A program made the translations under genes and the position numbers. The notes under the pieces were generated by a model that did not search any database, had not been told where the DNA came from, and was given only the letters and a program-made list of their open reading frames with translations. Of a stretch of DNA of 15,102 bases, positions 1 to 5,973 are shown piece after piece. Origin of the DNA: Butyricicoccus_A sp964387535 (GTDB lineage Bacteria; Bacillota; Clostridia; Oscillospirales; Butyricicoccaceae); assembly GCA_964387535.1 (NCBI GenBank), contig CAYLXH010000045.1, forward strand, positions 1-15,102, in the 5' to 3' direction. Every line of letters begins with the position of its first letter. Within the stretch, counting starts at the first letter, position 1.

Positions 1-1041
1 CGGGGTCGGAACGACAGCAGCAATTAGTGCCGGGTAAGCCATGTCGATCGGAGAGGCCGAAGCGTTGATGGTCTCCTGAATAGACGGCAGATGATAGGCA
101 ATGATGCCAGGGAAAATGAGGTACAGCGGTCCAAGACACTTGAGGAAGCCGCAGTAAATGGCACCCTTCTGGCCTTCCTTCAGGGATTTTGCTGCCAGAG
201 AACGCTGAACGAATGACTGGTTGCAGCACCACCAATAGAGGTTGGAGAACAGCATGCCGGTGAAAATCAGCGGCCATGGCAGGTTTGGCTGGGCAGAGTT
301 CCAGGCAGACCAAGCGTTAAGTTTTTCCGGCTCATGATTCAGGATGTAGGACATACCTGCTGCGATGCCGCCGCCGGAGGTTTCATGTCCGAGAACCGCC
401 AGGGCGATAAACGGAATCAGGAAGCCGGCAACCAACAGACCGACACCGTTGATGGTGTCCGATACGGCAACGGCCTTCAGTCCGCCGAAGATGGCATAGC
501 ACGCACCGACGATACCGATGACAACGCAGAGCACGGCAATTGCCATGAACTGATTTCCGTCAAAGAAGGTGTCGAAGTTGAAGATGCGAACGAATGCGAC
601 AGCACCCGAATACAGAATAACTGGCAGGTTCAGGAAGCTGTACATCAGAACGATGATGATGGAAAACATCAGTTTTACGGGAGTACCAAAACGCTCTTCC
701 ATCATAGCAGGAATCGTGGTGGTACCCATTTTGAGATAGTTCGGCAGGAAATAATGTGCCAGGAACAGCAGAGTGAAAATAGAACCGACCTCAAATGCGG
801 ACGGACTCATATTCGTCTGCCAGGACTGGCCGTTCAGACCGACCAACTGTTCGGCTGAGAGATTGGTCAGCAGAAGAGAACCTGCGATGACAATGCCCGG
901 AAGACTGCGGCTTGCCAGGAAATAACCATCTGCACTCTCGAGATTGTCACCCTTTGTCTTTACACTGGCGATAACAGCGACCAAAATCGTAAAGGCCAAG
1001 AAAGTGATGATAACCCAAGGAGTAGAATTCAAGAAACCCAT
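1..1041 (-). CDS. Sodium:solute symporter (SSS/SLC5 family), partial, candidate inositol transporter
   Basis: The gene starts at ATG 1041 and runs open for 347 codons to the window edge, so the C-terminal part is missing. The protein is very hydrophobic and aligns along its length with the symporter at 5974-7596. Shared segments are PGIVIAGSL and TNLSAEQLVG (residues about 48-68), FGGLKAVA.SDTINGVGL near 190, NQS..QRSL near 270, and DMAYPALIAAVVP at the break. These are typical of Na+-coupled sugar/polyol symporters of the LeuT fold. Judged by its 540-residue paralogue, about 190 residues are missing. A Shine-Dalgarno GAAGGA lies about 8 bases before the start. It sits 181 bases downstream of iolI on the same strand, with no clear promoter of its own, so it is probably the third gene of the iolG-iolI transcript. 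Inositol as substrate is inferred from the neighbours. Confidence 0.9.
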   Translation of the reverse strand, partial: MGFLNSTPWVIITFLAFTILVAVIASVKTKGDNLESADGYFLASRSLPGIVIAGSLLLTNLSAEQLVGLNGQSWQTNMSPSAFEVGSIFTLLFLAHYFLPNYLKMGTTTIPAMMEERFGTPVKLMFSIIIVLMYSFLNLPVILYSGAVAFVRIFNFDTFFDGNQFMAIAVLCVVIGIVGACYAIFGGLKAVAVSDTINGVGLLVAGFLIPFIALAVLGHETSGGGIAAGMSYILNHEPEKLNAWSAWNSAQPNLPWPLIFTGMLFSNLYWWCCNQSFVQRSLAAKSLKEGQKGAIYCGFLKCLGPLYLIFPGIIAYHLPSIQETINASASPIDMAYPALIAAVVPTP

Positions 1042-1145
1042 TCTTTTTCCTTCTTTCTTTCTTAAATTTGTTGGGGACTTTGCTTTGTTGCTGTATGCTG
1101 CGTTGTTGTTTGCGTGATGGAACTTACGGAAAGGGTCATGCGCTT

Positions 1146-1189
1146 GCATCAATGCGGAGCAGGTGGTTTGGAGCCTGCCGCATTGATGC
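1146..1189 (-). terminator. Stem-loop between iolI and the downstream symporter
   Basis: Perfect 12-base inverted arms lie at 1146-1157 (GCATCAATGCGG) and 1178-1189. CAGG/CCTG adds four more pairs inside a 2-base bulge, leaving a loop of about 10 bases. Read on the minus strand, the stem is followed by AAGCGCATGACCCTTT, which has no real U-run. It may be a weak or partial terminator, or an mRNA-stabilising structure that sets iolI against symporter expression. The stem itself is certain; its role is inference. Confidence 0.5.
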
Positions 1190-1222
1190 GTTTCCGCAAC
1201 AGTCCCACAAAAGAACGGAAGA

Positions 1223-2092
1223 TTAGTTCCAGTACTTTTCTACATGTGCACGGGTGCGCTCTGCTGCTGTCTTGATGTTTTCCTCATTGGACAGCTTGTA
1301 GTAATCCGGACGGAATACTTCCATGGTGCAGACATCACCCTCAAAGCCGATCTTTTTGAGCGTATCCGCGTAACGCTTGTGATCCAGACAGTCGCCCGGC
1401 TCGCCCGGCCACAGACGCTTTTCATCGTTGTTGTACGCTGCGCCGCACGGCATATTCTCCATGCCGTTCAGATGCCAGACAAAGATCTTCTTGCCGTCGG
1501 CTTTTTCCAGAGCATCCCAGGAGGAAGCCATTGCGTGGAAATGGTACTGATCCAGCGTGATTCCGACCAGCGGATGGTTCACTTCGGATACGATGTCATA
1601 GGCGTACTCAAACCGGTTAATAGACATGGACGGACCACCACAGAATTCAATGGACAGCTTGATGCCGTACGGTTCTACCTTCTTGACCATCTCTTTCAGA
1701 ACAGCAACGGCGTCCTCGCGGATTTCATCGACCGTAGCCGGAACCTGAAGATCCATGGATGGAACTACAACGATCATCTTGCACTGCAGCTTGTTGCAGT
1801 CTTCGATAATCTGCTCCAACTTTGCCATGACCGCGTCCTTCTCTTCCTGGGTCTGCTTCATGTTGAAGAAGATCAGCGCGTTATAGGACAGCATTTTCAA
1901 GTGGTGATTGGGATCTGCGAACCAAGCAGCCAGATCATCAATGGTGTACTTGCCTGCTGCGATCTCGCGATCCAGGCATTCGGACTGAATATCAATGTAA
2001 TCGACGCCGTACTTTTCGCAGAGTTCCAGATCTTCCAGAACGGAGTGGTTCTCGCAGAAACGGTTACAGCCTTCGTTAAAACCAATTTTCAT
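1223..2092 (-). CDS. iolI: Inosose isomerase (2-keto-myo-inositol isomerase), IolI
   Basis: A 289-residue sugar-phosphate-isomerase/epimerase-type TIM barrel. It resembles Bacillus subtilis IolI as I recall it: the MK(I/L).FNE start, DLELCEK.G.DYI near 21-33, NAL.FFN at 71-77, LDQYHFHAM near 180-188, ADGKKIF at 198-204, and VFRPDYYKL at 259-267. Likely metal ligands of this fold are E149, D181, H207 and E258. IolI interconverts 2-keto-myo-inositol (scyllo-inosose) and 1-keto-D-chiro-inositol in the cytoplasm. The reading frame is open further upstream to 2221, but that stretch overlaps iolG. I chose ATG 2092 because it has AAGGAG at the right spacing and because the family starts there. It lies 31 bases after the iolG stop, so the two are cotranscribed. 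IolE or IolH are less likely, since the sequence fits neither. Confidence 0.88.
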   Translation of the reverse strand: MKIGFNEGCNRFCENHSVLEDLELCEKYGVDYIDIQSECLDREIAAGKYTIDDLAAWFADPNHHLKMLSYNALIFFNMKQTQEEKDAVMAKLEQIIEDCNKLQCKMIVVVPSMDLQVPATVDEIREDAVAVLKEMVKKVEPYGIKLSIEFCGGPSMSINRFEYAYDIVSEVNHPLVGITLDQYHFHAMASSWDALEKADGKKIFVWHLNGMENMPCGAAYNNDEKRLWPGEPGDCLDHKRYADTLKKIGFEGDVCTMEVFRPDYYKLSNEENIKTAAERTRAHVEKYWN

Positions 2093-2123
2093 GATAAAAC
2101 TCCTTTTGTATGTGCGTAGAAAC

Positions 2124-3134
2124 TTACTTTGCGTAGAAATCCGGAGTGCCGCCGGTGACAACCTTTTCGACCTTACCGGACTTCTGAGAAGCGACCAGTG
2201 CATCGGCGGTAATCGCTGCAACGTAACCGTCCCAAGCAGAGGAACCGCCCGTGGTGCCCTTCTTTACGCAGTCAACCCAGTCCTGAAGCTCAACATCGTA
2301 GGAATCAATGAAGCGAAGGATCCAGTTCTTTTCGATTGCGGTAGCGACCTCGAAGTTCTTGCGAGTGGTCGGGAAGGAAGGGCACGGCAGATTGATGACA
2401 CCGTCTTCACAGACAACTTCACAATTGATGTCGTAACCAAATCCGCAGTTTACGTTGACTTCCAGGATGGTGACAATGCCGCTCTTGGTCTTCATAATCA
2501 TGACCTGAGGATCTTTCAGCCCTTCGTGCGCGTTCTTGGTGGTTTTCGGCATGATGCACTGCACTTCATCCCACTCATCGTTGATGAGCCACGGAAGAAC
2601 GTCGATTTCGTGGATTGCCGTATCGGTGACTGCCATCTCTGTGCTGTAATCATCAGCGACTGACTCAGCGCGGTGCGTGCACTTCAAGATCATTGGTGCG
2701 CCGAACTCGCCGGAATCAATCAGATCCTTGACCTGCTTGTAGCCACGGTCATAACGGCGCATGAAACCGACCTGTACCAGATGTTTGCCGGATGCCATCT
2801 CGGCGTCGACGATTTCCTTGCACTCGGCGGCAGTAGTGGTCAGCGGCTTTTCGGTGAATACCGGCTTGCCAGCCTTGATTGCCTCCAGAATCGGACTCTT
2901 GTGGAACTGTCCCGGGGTAGTGACAACAACTGCGTCCACTTCCGGATCGTTGATCAGCTGGGCAGCATCGGTATAAACCTTCACACCGCCGATCAGATCA
3001 GATGCAGCCTTTGCACCGTCTTCAAATACATCGCAGACAGCAACAACTGTGCAGCCCTGAATTTTATACTGCAGGCGCTTGGCATGTTCTTTGCCAATCA
3101 TACCGCAGCCTACGATACCTACACGTAAATCCAT
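2124..3134 (-). CDS. iolG: Inositol 2-dehydrogenase (Gfo/Idh/MocA family), IolG
   Basis: A 336-residue NAD-dependent dehydrogenase that oxidises myo-inositol to scyllo-inosose. The N-terminal Rossmann fold carries GCGMIGKEHAKRL (residues 9-21), and the EKP motif is at 95-97. Segments GFMRRYDRGY (123-132), MAV.DT.IHEIDVL (167-180) and VNCGFGYDI match B. subtilis IolG closely. The catalytic trio there (Lys97, Asp172, His176) corresponds to K96, D171 and H175. The frame extends upstream to 3317, but ATG 3134 has GGAGGT about 9 bases before it and matches the family start. The gene is preceded by a good promoter (3224-3252) and a candidate repressor site in its 5' leader, and is followed at 31 bases by iolI. 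Related inositol or sugar dehydrogenases are possible substrates; the partner iolI supports inositol. Confidence 0.9.
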   Translation of the reverse strand: MDLRVGIVGCGMIGKEHAKRLQYKIQGCTVVAVCDVFEDGAKAASDLIGGVKVYTDAAQLINDPEVDAVVVTTPGQFHKSPILEAIKAGKPVFTEKPLTTTAAECKEIVDAEMASGKHLVQVGFMRRYDRGYKQVKDLIDSGEFGAPMILKCTHRAESVADDYSTEMAVTDTAIHEIDVLPWLINDEWDEVQCIMPKTTKNAHEGLKDPQVMIMKTKSGIVTILEVNVNCGFGYDINCEVVCEDGVINLPCPSFPTTRKNFEVATAIEKNWILRFIDSYDVELQDWVDCVKKGTTGGSSAWDGYVAAITADALVASQKSGKVEKVVTGGTPDFYAK

Positions 3135-3175
3135 AATACTTGTACCTCCATCAAAATCTTGTATTTTATTCTTTC

Positions 3176-3188
3176 GGTGCACGCAGAA
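3176..3188. promoter_or_regulatory. Candidate LacI-family operator upstream of iolG (site A)
   Basis: GGTGCACGCAGAA occurs here and, identical over all 13 bases, at 4545-4557 in the lacI promoter. It lies in the iolG leader, roughly 30-40 bases downstream of the predicted transcription start, where a bound repressor could block elongation. It overlaps one arm of the inverted repeat CGGTGCA (3175-3181) / TGCACCG (3200-3206). The repeat is seen directly; the operator role is inference. Confidence 0.5.
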
Positions 3189-3223
3189 CACCTTGAGTAT
3201 GCACCGCTTTTGTAACTGCAACC

Positions 3224-3252
3224 AGTATACAATTTTGTTCACGAGAACGCAA
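3224..3252 (-). promoter_or_regulatory. iolG promoter
   Basis: On the minus strand: -35 TTGCGT (3247-3252), a 17-base spacer, and -10 TATACT (3224-3229). The predicted start is near 3217, giving a leader of about 83 bases before iolG. The partial dyad GTTC-ACGA-GAAC (3237-3248) lies in the spacer and the edge of the -35 box. Confidence 0.65.
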
Positions 3253-3372
3253 TGGTTTTTTTGGCAAAAAACATATTTCGTGTAAAATGACAAGATTAAA
3301 ACAGAAAAATCATACAAAATGCACAGAATCTGAGGATTAATGTGAGCACGTGCACGCTAAAGAAAGAACAAA

Positions 3373-3401
3373 ACACCGCTGACTGATTCTAGCAGCGGTG
3401 T
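3373..3401 (-). terminator. Intrinsic terminator of the lacI-family gene
   Basis: A perfect 9-base stem ACACCGCTG / CAGCGGTGT encloses an 11-base loop. On the minus strand it is followed by TTTTGTTCTTTCTTT. It lies 22 bases beyond the regulator's stop codon and upstream of the iolG promoter, so the regulator and iolG are separate transcription units. Confidence 0.85.
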
Positions 3402-3423
3402 GTGCAATAGTGGGTCGAAACAA

Positions 3424-4452
3424 TTATGCCAGATTATATTTGGTAATAATACTGAGCTCAGTAAAATCATTGCGGTTTGCTGGGGAAATACCCTTTGCAA
3501 CATAATCATAGAGAATGTGCATTGCGCGATAGCCTTGAAGTTCTGGATGCTGATCGAGAATTAAGGTATGGTGCCCGTTGCGCAAATCTTCGACATTGGC
3601 TTGGTTTAAGTCAAAGGAAATAATCCGGATTTTTCCAGAGAGTCCCGCTTCACATACCGCGCGGACGATGCCGTGAGCACCATGGCAGGCCGCGAAAATC
3701 CCCTGAAGGTCTGGGTGCTGTTGGATTGTGTATTTCGCGATTTCATACGCAAACGCGTCACTGTCAAAACAGCTCTGAAGGGGAAGCAGCTCCAAATTGG
3801 GGAAATCGGATTGAATGACATCAATAAAGCTGGCGACACGCAGATGGTGTGCATTGTTGGTCAGATGTGCAGTGATCGGGAGAACTTTGCCTCCGTTAGG
3901 GAGCATGTATCCCATTAATGCACCCGCTGTGCGCCCACCTTTCTGGTTATCCATGCCGACGTAGCACAGACGGTTGCTGTCCGGAATATCACAGTTAAAG
4001 GTGACAACGGGGATATTTTGTGCAATCATTTTGTTGACGCGGTCCACAACTTCGCTGTCTGTTGTCGGGATAATAGCGAGTGCCTGACAACCTTCTGCGA
4101 GAAAGGCATCCATGGCCTCAAGCTCTGCTTGTTTGTCGAAGTCGGGATTCGTGATAATTTTCGTGGTTACTCCGAGCGGCGTCAGCTCCTCCGCTGCTTT
4201 TTGAATGCCATCATAGATGATTTGCATGGTGGGAGTACTGAGAGACTGCACGTATACGCCGAATTGGTAAGTTTTGCTCGACAGTGCCAGCGCCTGGCCG
4301 GCCGGATGGGGCTGATAGCCTAATTCTGTGGCAATTTTGCGGATGCGTTCAGCGACTTCTGGCTTGACACGGCCGCGGTTGTGCAGTGCACGGTCAACTG
4401 TACCGCGGGAAACGCCGGCCAACTCGGCAATTTGTTTGGATGTAACAGCCAT
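3424..4452 (-). CDS. LacI-family transcriptional regulator, likely of the inositol genes
   Basis: A 342-residue protein. The N-terminal LacI helix-turn-helix (about residues 3-23, VTSKQIAELAGVSRGTVDRA) is followed by the hinge region ending near residue 58. The rest is a periplasmic-binding-like effector domain from FGVYVQSL (about 64) to the end. The length is normal for the family. The start is ATG 4452, 5 bases after AGGAGG; the in-frame GTG at 4458 overlaps the Shine-Dalgarno and is rejected. The gene has its own promoter and terminator and sits directly upstream of iolG-iolI on the same strand. The 13-mer GGTGCACGCAGAA lies between its own -35 and -10 boxes, which suggests autorepression and control of iolG. 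The inducer (an inositol or inosose) is inferred from the neighbours only. Confidence 0.9.
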   Translation of the reverse strand: MAVTSKQIAELAGVSRGTVDRALHNRGRVKPEVAERIRKIATELGYQPHPAGQALALSSKTYQFGVYVQSLSTPTMQIIYDGIQKAAEELTPLGVTTKIITNPDFDKQAELEAMDAFLAEGCQALAIIPTTDSEVVDRVNKMIAQNIPVVTFNCDIPDSNRLCYVGMDNQKGGRTAGALMGYMLPNGGKVLPITAHLTNNAHHLRVASFIDVIQSDFPNLELLPLQSCFDSDAFAYEIAKYTIQQHPDLQGIFAACHGAHGIVRAVCEAGLSGKIRIISFDLNQANVEDLRNGHHTLILDQHPELQGYRAMHILYDYVAKGISPANRNDFTELSIITKYNLA

Positions 4453-4534
4453 AGGCACCTCCTTTTAGTACAATTGACTAATAAATTGAATCATCAGTCT
4501 GTGTTGTATGTTCTGTGGCAGTGATTCCGTTCTT

Positions 4535-4563
4535 AGTATACTATGGTGCACGCAGAAAAGCAA
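4535..4563 (-). promoter_or_regulatory. Promoter of the lacI-family gene
   Basis: On the minus strand: -35 TTGCTT (4558-4563), a 17-base spacer, and -10 TATACT (4535-4540). The candidate operator fills most of the spacer. The predicted leader is about 75 bases. Confidence 0.65.
4545..4557. promoter_or_regulatory. Candidate LacI-family operator in the lacI promoter (site B)
   Basis: GGTGCACGCAGAA, identical to site A at 3176-3188, lies wholly inside the -35/-10 spacer. A repressor bound here would exclude RNA polymerase. Shorter matches lie at 4715-4723 (GTGCACGCA) and 3350-3357 (GTGCACGC). Confidence 0.5.
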
Positions 4564-5219
4564 GCGCAAACAGTGAGTTTCTGGAATTATTTGTGGAATC
4601 AGGAAGAGAAAGGAGGGCAAAAATGGTGTAAAATCGACATGTATTGGGAGAAATCATAGAAGAGCAGTCGATATAATGCGTTCACTATGGCATAAAAATT
4701 CATGCAAAAAGAAAGTGCACGCAAGGTTGAAAGGAAATGAGGCTGTTGTGAATCTATCTTTGCGAAAACTTGAGCATGAGCGAGCTTCACATGGAGGAGC
4801 TGTCAGAATTGGTATCATCAGCAGTTTGCACTGGCTGCGTTTGGGGTTACATATTTTGTGGAAATCCACGCGATGTGATGTTGGATTTTCATCAAGAGCC
4901 ATCGGTTGGCTGAAATATAATATGAGAGATTGGCGAGGCAGACCACGTATGGTTTGTATCGTGTTGTTTGTGCAAGGTATGGAGGCTGGGCGTTGGACTA
5001 GAATGTTCGTGAGAAAAAGTAACATTAAGATAATACGAAGCGAATGTTTTTTTGGAAAGGGGACGGAGTTTTCCGTGCAGGGAAACACATCAATATGACA
5101 AGATATCAGCTTGTCACATGTCACAATTATAAATGGACGAGAGCGGGAAATTTACTGTGCGGAATGCTACAATTTGATCGGATCGGATTGGGGAATGCTA
5201 TGAAATTATTTTAGCTGAA

Positions 5220-5248
5220 TTGACAGGAAAAAATGAGAATGTTATACT
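5220..5248 (+). promoter_or_regulatory. Near-consensus plus-strand promoter
   Basis: A perfect -35 TTGACA (5220-5225), a 17-base spacer and -10 TATACT (5243-5248) give a predicted start near 5255. The next open frames downstream are the 46-codon zinc-ribbon-like ORF at 5343 and the symporter at 5974. If it drives the symporter, the leader is about 720 bases. Confidence 0.6.
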
Positions 5249-5342
5249 TTTTTCAAACAAAAAAGGGATTTAAACTCCAAAAATTAGGATATTAACGGTG
5301 TAAAAAGAGTACCGAAGGTTTTGTACAGATCATACTGGTTAA

Positions 5343-5483
5343 TTGGAAAAAAATTGTGCGAAATGTGGAAGACCTTTTTGTCACATAATGAGAGCAAAGT
5401 ACAAGACGTGCTGGAACGCGGTACCGGTGGAAGAACAAGATGTCACCGTGTGCGGAAGCTCTGAGTCGCTAACGCAAGAATAG
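5343..5483 (+). CDS. Possible zinc-ribbon-like micro-ORF or remnant
   Basis: A TTG-start frame of 46 codons that immediately follows an in-frame TAA. It begins with (M)EKNCAKCGRPF, the usual opening of prokaryotic zinc-ribbon proteins (CxxCG at residues 5-9). Further cysteines are at 13, 23 and 37 (TVCGSSES). A second canonical CxxC pair is missing, so the zinc site looks incomplete. There is no good Shine-Dalgarno at the right distance, although a strong promoter lies about 90 bases upstream of the start. It could be a true small protein, a decayed zinc-ribbon protein, or chance. Function unknown. Confidence 0.3.
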   Translation: MEKNCAKCGRPFCHIMRAKYKTCWNAVPVEEQDVTVCGSSESLTQE

Positions 5484-5973
5484 CGCAATTATCCATATTT
5501 TAGAAGTTATTCCCAGAGCGTTTGAATACGGATGCCGGTGTGTGATAACACTGCCTATCCGATTCACTTGGCAGAGAAGAGAGAAGGAGGAATGGTAATT
5601 CAGTTTGTGAAGAACATTGCTGTTGTGGGACAGACGATCCCGCTGGGTAATCTCTTCTGCCGTAACAGAGAGTGCACATGAGTAAGTCCTGAGTAACGTC
5701 GATAAAAGTGGTCTGTCTGGCTGTGGCGGATAGCTGCAGGACAGCGATTGTGCAGGATGTTTGTATGTTTTCCCGCCGGCTGCTGTGTCAAAGACATGGT
5801 GTGCAGACGCGAGGATGACATAGAAGAGAAGATGGAGGAAACTGAGAATTGGACTGTGCGTAGCAGTGTGTCAGTACATAAGGATGTCATATCCAACCGT
5901 CGGTTCCGGAGACGGGTGCGGGGACACTGGGACAGAGGCGCACAGAAAAGAAGTTGAAAGAAAGAGGTAAATC

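Larger units (their letters stand above)
4564..5973. other. Gene-poor intergenic region of about 1.4 kb
   Basis: No full-length recognisable gene is present. Open frames of 140 codons (4676-5098, plus) and 156 codons (4654-5124, minus) lie antisense to each other and overlap almost completely. They show no family motif and no good ribosome site. The region holds a near-consensus plus-strand promoter (5220-5248), a short zinc-ribbon-like ORF (5343-5483), a partial operator match (4715-4723) and a nested hairpin around 5528-5561. The 5' end is richer in A+T than the flanking genes. It may be the long upstream control region of the symporter at 5974, or the decayed remains of former genes. Confidence 0.6.

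Noticed and set aside
334..858. 174-codon plus-strand frame at the left end
   Set aside because: It lies wholly antisense to the partial symporter, whose family motifs are clear.
1244..2119. 291-codon plus-strand frame opposite iolI
   Set aside because: It is the antisense shadow of a well-supported gene.
3346..3353. Palindrome GCACGTGC near the lacI terminator
   Set aside because: Only 8 bases with no extended symmetry; it lies beyond the iolG promoter with no clear role, apart from sharing the GTGCACGC core.
4654..5124. Antisense pair of open frames (plus 4676-5098, minus 4654-5124)
   Set aside because: They overlap almost fully, match no family I recognise, lack good ribosome sites and look like chance openings in non-coding DNA.
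5592..5681. 29-codon ATG frame just after AAGGAGG
   Set aside because: The Shine-Dalgarno is only one base from the ATG, and the peptide has no recognisable feature.
5748..5957. 69-codon plus frame before the symporter
   Set aside because: No motif, no ribosome site, and composition like the surrounding non-coding DNA.
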